A DNA stretch of 64,000 nucleotides from Aerococcus viridans. Its GTDB lineage: Bacteria; Bacillota; Bacilli; Lactobacillales; Aerococcaceae. How positions within the stretch are numbered: the first letter of the stretch is position 1; each line of letters opens with the position of its first letter. Where the stretch lies: the NCBI RefSeq assembly GCF_002871935.1, contig NZ_PNHQ01000001.1, positions 66,721-130,720 on the forward strand, in the 5' to 3' direction. The translations under genes and the position numbers were made by a program. Of the stretch, positions 1 through 8,050 are shown one piece after another. Below the pieces are notes generated by a model, which saw only the letters and a program-made list of their open reading frames with translations, was not told the origin of the DNA and did no database searches.

Positions 1-726
1 ATCGACAGCTAAGTCTTTTTTCAGAATTTCAGCGTAATGTGCGAGATTTTGGTCTAAGGTTTGAATCATTTCTTTAGTTGCCCCTTTTTGCGGGCCAAAA
101 ACATTGGACGCACCGTCTGGTCCACAAAGTGGGTTATTAACGTCTGATGCAACGATTAGTTTCACCTTTTTTAGAGCTGGATGGACTTGACTCATTTGAA
201 TGCTGGCTAATTGATTTAAACTACCACCACCGTATGGAATTTCATTGCCATCACTATCTAATAATTGATAGCCTAAAGCTTGTGCCATACCAGCACCGCC
301 GTCATTTGTTGCTGATCCGCCAATCCCTAAGATAATTTCTTCTATACCTTGTTCAATACAAGCTAGAATAAGTTGACCTGTACCATAGGTTGTTGTTACT
401 AAAGGATTCTTTGTTTGTTCATTAACATAGCCGATACCAGAAGCTTCAGCCATCTCGATGACAGCTGTTCTACCATCCCCTAAAATGCCATAGCTAACAG
501 TAACTGGTATCCCCAAAGGTCCAACTACTTCTAGTTGGTGGAGGGTACCTTCAGTGGCATCAACTAGAGATTGTACGGTACCTTCACCGCCATCTGCCAT
601 TGGTAAAGAGACAATTTCTGCATCCGGTAAAGCCCGTTTAATCCCTGTACTAATTGCTTCACAAGCCTCTAAAGCTGTTAAACTACCTTTATACGAGTCA
701 GGGGCTACGAGTATTTTCTTGTTCAT
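1..726 (-). CDS. glxK: Glycerate kinase, 3' end cut by window edge
   Basis: The reading frame is open from the ATG at 726 to the window edge, so about 242 N-terminal residues are visible and the C-terminus is missing. Motifs of the GarK/GlxK glycerate kinase family are present: APDSYKGS at residues 8-15, MADGGEGT at 43-50, and a glycine-rich GIGGSATNDGGAG loop near 133-145. Members phosphorylate D-glycerate with ATP to give 2- or 3-phosphoglycerate in the cytoplasm. A 27-codon ORF lies directly upstream on the same strand and a CRE-like site lies beyond it, which suggests carbon catabolite control. The choice of gene symbol within the family is inferred. Confidence 0.9.
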   Translation of the reverse strand, partial: MNKKILVAPDSYKGSLTALEACEAISTGIKRALPDAEIVSLPMADGGEGTVQSLVDATEGTLHQLEVVGPLGIPVTVSYGILGDGRTAVIEMAEASGIGYVNEQTKNPLVTTTYGTGQLILACIEQGIEEIILGIGGSATNDGGAGMAQALGYQLLDSDGNEIPYGGGSLNQLASIQMSQVHPALKKVKLIVASDVNNPLCGPDGASNVFGPQKGATKEMIQTLDQNLAHYAEILKKDLAVD

Positions 727-751
727 ACCTTCTTCTCCTTTTTATTCTTGA

Positions 752-835
752 TTATAAAATGCCGTAAATAATAGTGGCAGCTGTAGCGATTGATAGACCG
801 ATGATTGCTGAATACCATGGAATTACCATTTCCAT
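752..835 (-). CDS. Small hydrophobic ORF, 27 aa, upstream of glycerate kinase
   Basis: An ATG at 835 is preceded on the minus strand by AGAGGAGTGACATA, a strong ribosome-binding site with good spacing. It opens a 27-residue frame beginning MEMVIPWYSAIIGL and ending in TAA. Residues 4-26 are almost entirely hydrophobic, consistent with one membrane segment. The stop lies 25 bases before the glycerate kinase start, so the two are probably co-transcribed. I do not recognise the family. It could be a small transporter subunit or a leader peptide that affects translation of the kinase gene. Confidence 0.6.
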   Translation of the reverse strand: MEMVIPWYSAIIGLSIATAATIIYGIL

Positions 836-873
836 TATGTCACTCCTCTATATATATATATTTATGCACACTT

Positions 874-888
874 TGATTGCGCTTACAT
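874..888 (-). promoter_or_regulatory. CRE-like catabolite control site
   Basis: On the minus strand the bases read ATGTAAGCGCAATCA, which matches the relaxed CcpA-binding consensus WTGNAANCGNWNNCW at every position. It lies about 40 bases upstream of the small ORF and glycerate kinase unit, a place where CcpA could repress transcription. Confidence 0.6.
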
Positions 889-1092
889 GAATATATATTA
901 GAACAGAAGAAAGCATTTTACTATAGGGGTATAAACAGACATTTTTGTACACTTGACCAATCAGCGATTCCATTTAATCCCCTTATTCAGCATCTTGTAA
1001 ATATTTCAATAACTTGAAAGTACTATTTTGTTGTGGTAGATTACGGCTTAATCGTACGGTTACAAGTTCGCGCTATTTAGAAAGGAAGTTAT

Positions 1093-1296
1093 TTGTTGCA
1101 TTTACACAAGAAACTTCGTCGCTTTACCAATAGCTCAATATGGAATGTAGTCTCCAGAATCATTGTAACCACTATTTTAATTTCAGCTTTATTTACTCAA
1201 GATAGCCTCTGGAAAACAATTGCAAATCTCTTGGTGATTACTTTCCTCATCATAGATACAGTCTATGATATTAAAGTACGTAAATTGAAGAAATAA
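1093..1296 (+). CDS. Small membrane protein, 67 aa
   Basis: The frame starts with two TTG codons (1093 and 1096) behind AAAGGAAG at 1081-1088; either TTG could be the start. The N-terminal 20 residues are rich in Lys and Arg, followed by a hydrophobic stretch around residues 23-36 and a second around 44-56, then a basic tail ending KVRKLKK. This is a two-pass membrane protein pattern with positive-inside ends. It is followed by a strong bidirectional terminator. No family is recognised and no function is proposed. Confidence 0.55.
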   Translation: MLHLHKKLRRFTNSSIWNVVSRIIVTTILISALFTQDSLWKTIANLLVITFLIIDTVYDIKVRKLKK

Positions 1297-1324
1297 CAAG
1301 CAGAAAATCCATAAAATATAATAA

Positions 1325-1368
1325 AGACCCACACTCGCGTAAAAATATATTTTACACAGTGTGGGTCT
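1325..1368. terminator. Bidirectional rho-independent terminator
   Basis: The 11-base arms AGACCCACACT and AGTGTGGGTCT pair perfectly, and an inner GTAAAA/TTTTAC pair extends the stem. It separates the small plus-strand gene from the convergent thi operon. Confidence 0.85.
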
Positions 1369-1383
1369 CTTTCGTTGTTCTTA

Positions 1384-2208
1384 TTATTCACTTTCAACTA
1401 ACACATCATCTGACAAATCAGCCCAGTGGTTGGTTGGCCCGTGCCCATGACCGACATCGATGCTATCTGCGATTGCGCCTTGAATAAACTGCTTAGCAAT
1501 CACAATCGCTGCTTTTAATTCACTGCCTTTAGCTAATTCAGCGGCAATAGCGGCAGATAATGTATCGCCTGTCCCGTGAGTATTTTCTGTTTCAACGCGA
1601 GGACTAGATAACCATAAAATTTCGCCATCTTCCATAAGCACTAAATCCCGAGCTCTAGCGTCTTTAGCGTGACCGCCTTTTATGATGACGTTTTTAGCGC
1701 CATATCCTTGTAATTTTAAACCAGCCACTAACATATCCGCTTCTGATTCTATAGACATGTCCGCGATGATCTCAGCTTCTGGAATATTTGGCGTGACCAA
1801 AGTCGCTATAGGTAGTAACTGGTTTTGAATCGCATTTATGGCGTCTTGGTCTAAGAGCTGATGTCCGCCCTTAGCTACCATGACAGGATCAACAATTAAT
1901 GGCCCAAAGTCCACCTTTTTTAAATTATTTACGACATTTTCTACATATGCACCGTTAAATAACATACCTGTCTTCACAGCGCCAATCTTAAAATCTGCTA
2001 CAAGTGAGGCAAATTGTGCATCAATAAAGTCCAATGGTACCGGTAAAGATGACTGAACACCTAAAGTATTTTGCGCTGTCAATGCGACTACAATGGACAT
2101 CCCAAAAGCTTTGCGTGCTTGGAAGGTCTTTAAATCCGCTTGAATGCCTGCTCCACCACCTGAATCAGAACCTGCAATCGTCACCACTTGTGGTGTTGTA
2201 TTTACCAT
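1384..2208 (-). CDS. thiD: Hydroxymethylpyrimidine/phosphomethylpyrimidine kinase
   Basis: This 274-residue protein is the ribokinase-fold HMP kinase that phosphorylates hydroxymethylpyrimidine twice to give HMP-PP for thiamine phosphate synthesis. Diagnostic stretches are AGSDSGGGAGIQADLKT near the N-terminus (substrate and nucleotide loops), VTPNIPEAE in the middle, and THGTGDTLSAAIAA near residue 210, which holds the anion hole and catalytic Asp. It is the last gene of thiM-thiE-thiD; its ATG follows the thiE stop directly and its ribosome-binding site GAGGTG lies inside thiE, implying coupled translation. Expression should follow the TPP riboswitch upstream of thiM. Confidence 0.95.
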   Translation of the reverse strand: MVNTTPQVVTIAGSDSGGGAGIQADLKTFQARKAFGMSIVVALTAQNTLGVQSSLPVPLDFIDAQFASLVADFKIGAVKTGMLFNGAYVENVVNNLKKVDFGPLIVDPVMVAKGGHQLLDQDAINAIQNQLLPIATLVTPNIPEAEIIADMSIESEADMLVAGLKLQGYGAKNVIIKGGHAKDARARDLVLMEDGEILWLSSPRVETENTHGTGDTLSAAIAAELAKGSELKAAIVIAKQFIQGAIADSIDVGHGHGPTNHWADLSDDVLVESE

Positions 2209-2838
2209 TTAGTTCACCTCCAAGATTTCTGTTAAATTAGCCCGTAATTGCCTTACTCGGTCAGGCACACTATCCGCTAACATAATTTCAGAAACCACTG
2301 AAATCCCTGCAATGCCTGTGTCTTTTAGTTCATCCATGTTGTCTAAATGAATACCTCCAATAGCCACAATAGGTATCGGCACTTTGCTTGTAATCGTCCG
2401 TAAAGTTTCCTTGGTCACTAAAGAAGAATCTTTGGTAGTGGTAGGGAATATAGCGCCAACGCCTAAATAATCTGCCCCTTGTTGATAAGCTTCTTTTGCC
2501 CTGTCTATGGTTTTGGCTGAAACCCCTAAAATTTTATTTGAACCGATCAGTTTTCGTACAACATCTACAGGTAATTCATCATCACCAATATGAACACCAG
2601 CAGCATCCACTGCCAATGCTAGATCTACCCGGTCATCAATAATTAAAGGTACGGCATATCGGTCCGTAATCGCCTTTAATTTTAAAGCCAGCGCATATGC
2701 ATCACGACTTGTCGCTGTCTTATCACGGTATTGCACTAGGGTAACACCAGCTTTAATCGCTTCTTCAACCACTTGTAAAAAAACGTCTTCATGGTAATCA
2801 AACGCATTGGTCACGAGGTATAATCGATAATCTATCAT
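2209..2838 (-). CDS. thiE: Thiamine phosphate synthase
   Basis: ThiE is a TIM-barrel enzyme that joins HMP-PP and hydroxyethylthiazole phosphate to make thiamine phosphate. The sequence shows LVQYRDK, the pyrophosphate-binding IIDDRVDLALAVDAAGVHIGD region, and a C-terminal VAIGGI phosphate-binding loop. I choose the ATG at 2838 (209 aa) over one nine bases upstream because it forms an ATGA overlap with the thiM stop and sits at better spacing behind AAAGG. The enzyme acts between ThiM and ThiD products in the same operon. Confidence 0.95.
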   Translation of the reverse strand: MIDYRLYLVTNAFDYHEDVFLQVVEEAIKAGVTLVQYRDKTATSRDAYALALKLKAITDRYAVPLIIDDRVDLALAVDAAGVHIGDDELPVDVVRKLIGSNKILGVSAKTIDRAKEAYQQGADYLGVGAIFPTTTKDSSLVTKETLRTITSKVPIPIVAIGGIHLDNMDELKDTGIAGISVVSEIMLADSVPDRVRQLRANLTEILEVN

Positions 2839-3674
2839 AGTTGACATCCTTTAATTGCTGTTAGCCAATCATCTGATTCCAACAAGAGTGAAAGGTTATT
2901 TAATGTTGCTTGTCTAAAATCAGCTAAACCCTTCGTTTTTACGTCTGCTTTTTCCCCACATAAATTAAAATATGAAACTGCCAAGATCACTGATTCTAAT
3001 ACCGGTTGTCCACTCGCAATGATAGCTGTCACTAAGGCACCGACAATGTCCCCTGTTCCTGTAAAGCGGCCAAGTGCATCGACGCCATTTTTTAAATAAT
3101 AAATACCAGAATTATCCACAACAATATCAACTGGGCCAGTCGCTAATAAGCAAGTATCTTGCTGGTTAGCTACCCATGCTTGCATAGCTTGTCCTAGTTC
3201 CACTAAGGCCGTTTCATTTTGGTCAGCTTCACCTGCGTCCACGCCACGTCCTGATGAACCTAGCCCACAGAAAGTCCGCATTTCAGATAGGTTCCCTTTG
3301 ATAACAGTTGGTTTTGACCTGCTAATTTCCTTGGCTAACTCATTGCGCATTGGGCTAGCGGATACCCCAACTAAGTCCAATACAAAAGGCGTCTTCGTTT
3401 CGTCAGCTGTTCTTGCTGCAAGTAAGATATTGCGTATTTTTTCAGGTGATAAACTGCCTATATTTAATAAAGCACCATCATTTTGGTCGAAGAAGACAGC
3501 CATTTCTGCCTCTTGATCTGCCATTACCGGTGCTGCCCCCACATACAATAAAGCATTGGCTACTGATTCCACTGTCACGGTATTCGTTAGGCACTGAATC
3601 AAGGGGTTCTTGATTAGCGGGAATGGGTTGGGTAATTTGGGTAAAGTCTTTAAAGTGTATAAATCAATTGTCAT
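2835..3674 (-). CDS. thiM: Hydroxyethylthiazole kinase
   Basis: ThiM phosphorylates the thiazole alcohol THZ, allowing salvage of the thiazole half of thiamine. The 279 residues contain the family's QCLTNTVTVESVANALL N-terminal region, a VLDLVGV strand and GRFTGTGDIVGAL near residue 205, the ATP-binding and catalytic Gly-Asp segment. It is the first gene of thiM-thiE-thiD. No thiC, thiG or thiazole-synthesis gene is present here, so the operon reads as a salvage pathway from HMP and THZ. A TPP riboswitch with terminator precedes it. Confidence 0.95.
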   Translation of the reverse strand: MTIDLYTLKTLPKLPNPFPLIKNPLIQCLTNTVTVESVANALLYVGAAPVMADQEAEMAVFFDQNDGALLNIGSLSPEKIRNILLAARTADETKTPFVLDLVGVSASPMRNELAKEISRSKPTVIKGNLSEMRTFCGLGSSGRGVDAGEADQNETALVELGQAMQAWVANQQDTCLLATGPVDIVVDNSGIYYLKNGVDALGRFTGTGDIVGALVTAIIASGQPVLESVILAVSYFNLCGEKADVKTKGLADFRQATLNNLSLLLESDDWLTAIKGCQL

Positions 3675-3761
3675 TACAATTATCCTTTCAATGTTTCAAA
3701 TAATATTGTTTAGAAATCCTAGCTGATTACAAGCTTGCTATAAAGCTTTTGGAAAACAAAA

Positions 3762-3801
3762 GATCCCCCTTTCCTGTCAGTATTCGACAAAAGGGGGGAA
3801 A
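3762..3801 (-). terminator. Terminator of the TPP riboswitch expression platform
   Basis: On the minus strand a C6 run with TTTTGTC pairs with GACAGGAAAGGGGG around a short loop, followed by a T-rich tract (TTTTGTTTTC). It lies between the TPP aptamer and thiM, so it is most likely the element formed when TPP is bound. Confidence 0.8.
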
Positions 3802-3871
3802 TAGTTCGTCCAAAAGTACAATTGAAAGGCATAAAAGCCAATAAAATCATATTTCGACAATATTTACTACA

Positions 3872-3946
3872 TTTTCCTTCGCCAGTATTAACTGTATCAG
3901 GTTCCATGGGTATAATCTCAGCTGTCACAGCACCCCAAATGTCTCT
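3872..3946 (-). promoter_or_regulatory. TPP (THI-box) riboswitch
   Basis: Read on the minus strand this contains the conserved TPP aptamer elements in order: GGGGTGC, CTGAGA, ACCC, GAACCTGATACAGTTAATAC and GGCGAAGGAAA. The Thi-box core is complete. It lies about 200 bases upstream of thiM with a terminator between them, the standard Firmicutes arrangement for repression of thiamine genes by thiamine pyrophosphate. Confidence 0.95.
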
Positions 3947-3958
3947 TTGAATACCTCT

Positions 3959-3987
3959 ATTCAAACAATCTTTCCAAGGAATGTCAA
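3959..3987 (-). promoter_or_regulatory. Probable promoter of the thi operon
   Basis: On the minus strand a TTGACA -35 box (3982-3987) lies 17 bases from TTGAAT (3959-3964), a weak -10 box. The position just upstream of the TPP aptamer fits a transcription start for the riboswitch leader. Confidence 0.55.
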
Positions 3988-4099
3988 CCCTTACAATACA
4001 ACAAAACCTATAATAGAAAGTAATCTGATATTGAATGCATTTGCTATGTATAGGTAGAATAAATAGGCTTAATTAATGAAATTTTAGGAGGTTTTATAT

Positions 4100-4597
4100 A
4101 TGAAAGAATTTGTAAACTACACACAAGTCAATATTGAAACATTAACAGAAATCTGGAACGATATATTGACGGACGGTGTTGCTTTCCCAGGATTAGACCT
4201 CTATTCAAATGAAGATTTTGAGAATAAACTTGCGTCTTATAGCCAAGTTGAAGTCTTGTTAGTAGACGGCCAAATCGCTGGCTATTATCTCATTAATCCG
4301 AATAATGAAGGCCGAGCTAGTCACGTTGCAAACGGGACTTATGCAGTCGCAAAAGGATTCCGCGGTCAAGGTTTAGCTAAAGATTTAGTTGCACAGTCAA
4401 TTGAGGAGGCTAAAGCACACGGTTTTAGAGGTATGCAATTCAATGCTGTTGTCGTTGAAAATAAGGCTGCAATCCATACTTATGAAAAATTTGGCTTTAA
4501 AATTGTAGGCACCATTCCAGGCGGATTCCAAGTCAAAGACGGTCGCTATGTTGATATGCATGTAATGTATCTAGACTTAACGAAAGCAAATGTTTAA
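4100..4597 (+). CDS. GNAT-family N-acetyltransferase
   Basis: The ATG at 4100 follows a strong AGGAGG. The 165-residue product has the GNAT acetyl-CoA-binding motif A, KGFRGQGLAKDLVAQSIEEA (about residues 88-107), and motif B with AIHTYEKFGFKIVG (about 124-137). The overall pattern resembles the PhnO/RimI-like group, but the acceptor substrate cannot be read from sequence. It stands alone on the plus strand between the thi operon and a DUF1232 gene. Confidence 0.85.
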   Translation: MKEFVNYTQVNIETLTEIWNDILTDGVAFPGLDLYSNEDFENKLASYSQVEVLLVDGQIAGYYLINPNNEGRASHVANGTYAVAKGFRGQGLAKDLVAQSIEEAKAHGFRGMQFNAVVVENKAAIHTYEKFGFKIVGTIPGGFQVKDGRYVDMHVMYLDLTKANV

Positions 4598-4671
4598 ATT
4601 AGGTCTTAGGACGGATACAATAAACCCTTTTTCCGATTAATATATAGTCATGAGAAAGGATGATGTATGTA

Positions 4672-4959
4672 ATGAAACAAACGTCAAAAATGACCTTAGG
4701 CAAGTTCGCCAAAGCCTTGTTTAATAAGGAAACACCGACTTATATTAAGGCAATTACTGGATTGGCTCTCGCTTATACCATCTTCCCTGCTGATATATTA
4801 CCAGATATTTTCGGACCTTTAGGCTTTGTGGATGACGCTGCCGTAATCGGTATTTTAACGACAATTGCCATGTCCTTATTAGATAATTACAACGAGAAAA
4901 AAGCTACTGAAACAGTAAATACTTATACAGACTTTGATCCAGATAAAGTCATAAACTAA
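4672..4959 (+). CDS. DUF1232 (YkvA-like) membrane-associated protein
   Basis: The central segment YIKAITGLALAYTIFPADILPDIFGPLGFVDDAAV (quoted here in part: YTIFPADILPD and GFVDDAAV) is the hallmark of DUF1232/YkvA proteins, with a hydrophobic helix ending in a PxDxxPD loop. I choose the ATG at 4672 (95 aa), which lies behind AGAAAGGA; two earlier ATGs at 4660 and 4663 overlap or abut that site. The function of the family is unknown. Confidence 0.8.
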   Translation: MKQTSKMTLGKFAKALFNKETPTYIKAITGLALAYTIFPADILPDIFGPLGFVDDAAVIGILTTIAMSLLDNYNEKKATETVNTYTDFDPDKVIN

Positions 4960-4988
4960 CCAACAAAAAACTATATCTACCTCCAAAA

Positions 4989-5024
4989 AAGCCGTGACGC
5001 CCACTACCCCGGGAATCACGGCTT
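4989..5024. terminator. Bidirectional terminator
   Basis: The arms AAGCCGTGA and TCACGGCTT pair perfectly across an 18-base loop, with A and T runs outside. It serves both the DUF1232 gene and the convergent HxlR-like gene. Confidence 0.8.
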
Positions 5025-5048
5025 ATTTATTATTTCTATAAAGTTTAA

Positions 5049-5309
5049 CTATTTAATCACTGCGAATCCAGCCATCCAAGTAATCTCTTCTCTTGATGCA
5101 GGGTGATTTATAAAAATCCCATCTGCTTCTAGTTTACGCAAGTTCTCCGTCAATACTTTTTGATTAATACCTTCAATCGATCGGTGCAATTCATTAAAAC
5201 GATAAGTCCCCTTTAATAACTCACGAATAATTAAGACCTTCCATTTATTCCCAATCAAATCGACGGTTGTCGCCACTGGACATACAGGTAAATCTTCTTT
5301 TGCTAACAT
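5049..5309 (-). CDS. HxlR-family winged-helix regulator, C-terminally truncated
   Basis: Residues 9-66 match the HxlR fold: CPVATTVDLIGNKWKVLIIREL, then FNELHRSIEGINQKVLTENLRKLEADGI. HxlR proteins are normally about 100-125 residues and continue with a basic wing and a dimerisation helix. Here the sequence after EADGI (FINHPASREEITWMAGFAVIK) is unlike the family, and the protein stops at 86 residues. An internal deletion or recombination that joined an unrelated tail is likely. Cys10 is retained, as in redox-sensing HxlR members. It may be non-functional. Confidence 0.7.
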   Translation of the reverse strand: MLAKEDLPVCPVATTVDLIGNKWKVLIIRELLKGTYRFNELHRSIEGINQKVLTENLRKLEADGIFINHPASREEITWMAGFAVIK

Positions 5310-5583
5310 CTTATCACCTCACTCATACATTGTACCCTAACAATTTGTCAAGTAACGTATACTTTCAATGTGCCCTTAGAAAGTGAAATGTCATCTTTAA
5401 AACTATACAATAGATAATAGATACGTTATGATATCGGTAATATTTTTATAGACTTTTTACATATATCTCCCGCTTTTAGTATGATAATTGCTGGTTCAGG
5501 TTTTCTATTATTATTCATCTTACTTACAATTAAAACAGTTTCGATCAAACGAAAAGAAATGAAAGTAAAAGGAGTGCTGCCTC

Positions 5584-6456
5584 ATGAAAATTGATGTTGA
5601 AAAAATGCGCAAAGAATTTAAAGAAGGCGATGCCAAAAGAGATGCAGGTCTAGTTGAACCTACATCCATTGAGAAGTTTCGTGATATTTCTTATGGTCCT
5701 CATGGTATTGAGAATACTTTGGATGTTTACTATCCAATTGGCACAAGTCAAAAATTACCAACCTTAATTCATATTCATGGAGGTGGCTTCTTTTACGGCG
5801 ATAAGGAACTTTATCGGTTCTACACCATGTTTTTAGCTACCCAAGGCTTTACAGTCATTAATTTCAATTACCGTCTCGCACCAGACCATATTTACCCAGC
5901 ACCACTTGAAGATATCAATCAAGTATTACAATGGGTGATTAAAAACAACGAAGCATATTATATTGATTTAGACAATTTATTTTTATTAGGCGACTCTGCA
6001 GGAGGTCAACTGACGCAGCAGTATGCTACGATAGTTTCAAATGCCGATTATCAAAAATTGTTCGATTTTGAAGTAGCAAAAGTCCAGTTTAACGCTGTTG
6101 GCTTAAATTGTGGTGCCTACTACATTGGCAATAATATCGGTTCTGCTGATGACTTTCCATATTACCTCGATGAAAAAATGACTGATCAACTAAAAGCGCA
6201 GTTACCTGTGGAACAATATATTACTAGCAATTTTCCGCCTGCTTTTGTCATGACTTCAAGTCATGATTTCCTTAAAGAAGCTGGTATCAAATTTGCCCAG
6301 TTTTTAATCGCTAAAGGGAATGAAGTCTACTTTAAAATCTACGCTAATACAGACGGGGCTGAATTAAACCACGTCTTCCATATCGACCAAAAGTCAGCTA
6401 TTGCTAAGGAATGCAACCTTGACCAACTTGATTTCTTTAGAAAACATATGCATTAG
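5584..6456 (+). CDS. Alpha/beta hydrolase, HSL/acetyl-esterase type
   Basis: The 290-residue protein carries the hormone-sensitive-lipase oxyanion motif HGGGF at residues 65-69 and the nucleophile elbow GDSAGG with Ser138. A likely catalytic Asp lies in SSHDF near 230 and His in LNHVFH near 267, so the triad looks complete. Family members hydrolyse short acyl esters in the cytoplasm. The ATG follows AAAAGGAG. The gene is monocistronic with its own terminator, and the physiological substrate is unknown. Confidence 0.85.
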   Translation: MKIDVEKMRKEFKEGDAKRDAGLVEPTSIEKFRDISYGPHGIENTLDVYYPIGTSQKLPTLIHIHGGGFFYGDKELYRFYTMFLATQGFTVINFNYRLAPDHIYPAPLEDINQVLQWVIKNNEAYYIDLDNLFLLGDSAGGQLTQQYATIVSNADYQKLFDFEVAKVQFNAVGLNCGAYYIGNNIGSADDFPYYLDEKMTDQLKAQLPVEQYITSNFPPAFVMTSSHDFLKEAGIKFAQFLIAKGNEVYFKIYANTDGAELNHVFHIDQKSAIAKECNLDQLDFFRKHMH

Positions 6457-6467
6457 AAAAACCATAT

Positions 6468-6506
6468 AAAGCCAGTAATCATGTTCATCATAGTTTACTG
6501 GCTTTT
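6468..6506 (+). terminator. Rho-independent terminator
   Basis: The perfect arms AAAGCCAGTAA and TTACTGGCTTT are followed by TTCTAT, just past the esterase stop. Confidence 0.8.
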
Positions 6507-6570
6507 CTATCATCGGAAAAAATATGTATTTATTAAAAACGATGCTCAATTCTTTATCCGGTATATTTCT

Positions 6571-7155
6571 CTATAATAACAATTCATATGGCGATAATAG
6601 TTTCGCTTTAGTAATCATGTGCGCAATTTCTTCTGGTGATTCTTTGCCATCTTTTTTAATCCATAGGGTAATAATGCCTACTATGGATGATAAGAGAATT
6701 TCAATCGCATAGTCTTCCGGTAAATCTATTTTCTCAAATTTTAATCGATTGGATTGTTTTATTTTGATATCAATAAGTTGCCCGATAATCGACTTTAGGG
6801 TTTGTATAAAATTGGGGTCTCCACCTGGGCTGGCAATCGCTTTTACAAATTTAAATTCAGCTTTTACATAGACTAAAGCTTCTAAAATCTCTTCATAAGG
6901 AATCAATTGTGTGACTTCTCCTACTTGATCTTGATCCGGATCTTTTAAAATGATGGCCTCTAAATCATACATCACTTCTTCTTCCAGTTTATTCATTAAG
7001 TCATACTTATCTACATAATGTAAATAAAAGGTACCACGATTAATATCACAACGACGTGCGATATCACTCACTGTCATCGCTTCAAAACCCTTTTCGTGCA
7101 CTAGTTCGATAAAGGCTGCTTTTATTTTTTCCTTGGTTTCCGTCTTTCGATTCAT
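6571..7155 (-). CDS. TetR/AcrR-family transcriptional regulator
   Basis: The 194-residue protein has an N-terminal TetR helix-turn-helix: MTVSDIARRCDINRGTFYLH at about residues 25-44, including the typical GTFYxHYxDKxxL recognition-helix signature. The C-terminal half is helical, as in ligand-binding TetR domains. It is transcribed divergently from the ABC exporter genes at 7336-12004 across 180 bases that contain repeated operator-like sequences, so it most likely represses that exporter and itself. The ligand is unknown. Confidence 0.9.
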   Translation of the reverse strand: MNRKTETKEKIKAAFIELVHEKGFEAMTVSDIARRCDINRGTFYLHYVDKYDLMNKLEEEVMYDLEAIILKDPDQDQVGEVTQLIPYEEILEALVYVKAEFKFVKAIASPGGDPNFIQTLKSIIGQLIDIKIKQSNRLKFEKIDLPEDYAIEILLSSIVGIITLWIKKDGKESPEEIAHMITKAKLLSPYELLL

Positions 7156-7203
7156 CTATTCTCCTACTTTCTTAAAATAGACAGATTTCTTAAAAGCGTT
7201 GAG

Positions 7204-7282
7204 AAATCAACACTTTTTTGAGTTTTGTTTATTGATTTTCTTGCACATTAATCATATACTCTCTAAGTAAATAAATCAACAC
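7204..7282. promoter_or_regulatory. Divergent promoter region with repeated AAATCAACAC operator candidates
   Basis: The decamer AAATCAACAC occurs twice, at 7204-7213 and 7273-7282. Each copy overlaps an inverted CAAC/GTTG pair (GTTGAgaaaTCAAC around 7199-7212 and CAACacGTTG at 7278-7287). Placement between the TetR gene and the ABC exporter suggests regulator binding. This is inferred from symmetry only. Confidence 0.4.
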
Positions 7283-7335
7283 GTTGTTCATTAGTTTGGA
7301 CATGTTAATTTATATTTATAAGGAAGGAAATGAAA

Positions 7336-8037
7336 ATGAGTTATATAGAGGTCATTAATAGTTCTAAATATTATCACATGGGTGAAAATGTGATTACCGC
7401 AAATAATGAAGTGAATTTTTCAGTTGAGGAAGGCGAACTAGCTATTATTTTAGGTTCATCCGGTGCCGGAAAATCGACTATGTTAAATATTCTTGGCGGT
7501 ATGGATACCAATGATGAAGGACAAGTAATCATTGACGGTAATGATATCGCCACTTACAGCAAAAAACAATTAACCAAATATCGCCGGGAAGATGTGGGCT
7601 TTGTTTTCCAATTTTATAATTTAGTCCCTAATCTAACATCTAAGGAAAATGTGGAATTAGCTTCTGAAATTGTAAAAGATGCAAGTGATCCTATCGAAGT
7701 ATTAGAGGGTGTAGGTTTAGGACATAGAATTAACAACTTCCCTGCCCAATTATCTGGTGGTGAACAACAACGGGTATCAATTGCTAGAGCCGTTGCCAAA
7801 AAACCAAAAATCTTATTATGTGATGAACCAACAGGTGCTTTAGACTTTGAAACCGGGAAACAAGTGCTACAAATCTTACAAGATATGAGCCGGAAAAATG
7901 GTGCGACTGTTATCATTGTGACACATAATGCAGCCATTGCCCCTATAGCCGACCGGGTCATTCATATGCGGAATGCAACAGTAGAATCTATTGAAATCAA
8001 TGATTCACCTGAAAACATTGCAGACATCGAATGGTAG
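7336..8037 (+). CDS. ABC transporter ATP-binding protein, MacB/LolD type
   Basis: The ATPase has Walker A GSSGAGKST (residues 40-48), Q-loop FVFQFYNL, signature LSGGEQQR (139-146) and Walker B with DEP near 163-165, all intact. The start at 7336 gives the best spacing from AAGGAAGG; an ATG at 7330 overlaps that site. The LolD/MacB/SalX-type sequence and the FtsX-like permease 13 bases downstream indicate an exporter or mechanotransmission ABC system rather than an importer. It is co-transcribed with the permease and divergent from a TetR gene. Confidence 0.93.
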   Translation: MSYIEVINSSKYYHMGENVITANNEVNFSVEEGELAIILGSSGAGKSTMLNILGGMDTNDEGQVIIDGNDIATYSKKQLTKYRREDVGFVFQFYNLVPNLTSKENVELASEIVKDASDPIEVLEGVGLGHRINNFPAQLSGGEQQRVSIARAVAKKPKILLCDEPTGALDFETGKQVLQILQDMSRKNGATVIIVTHNAAIAPIADRVIHMRNATVESIEINDSPENIADIEW

Positions 8038-8050
8038 GTGATAAATAAAC

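Noticed and set aside
3719..3964. 81-codon frame on the minus strand upstream of thiM
   Set aside because: It runs through the TPP riboswitch and its terminator; the RNA element explains the sequence better than a protein.
5481..5594. 37-residue ORF with one hydrophobic helix ending inside the esterase start
   Set aside because: It has no recognisable ribosome-binding site and its end overlaps the well-supported esterase start; its existence cannot be supported from this sequence alone.
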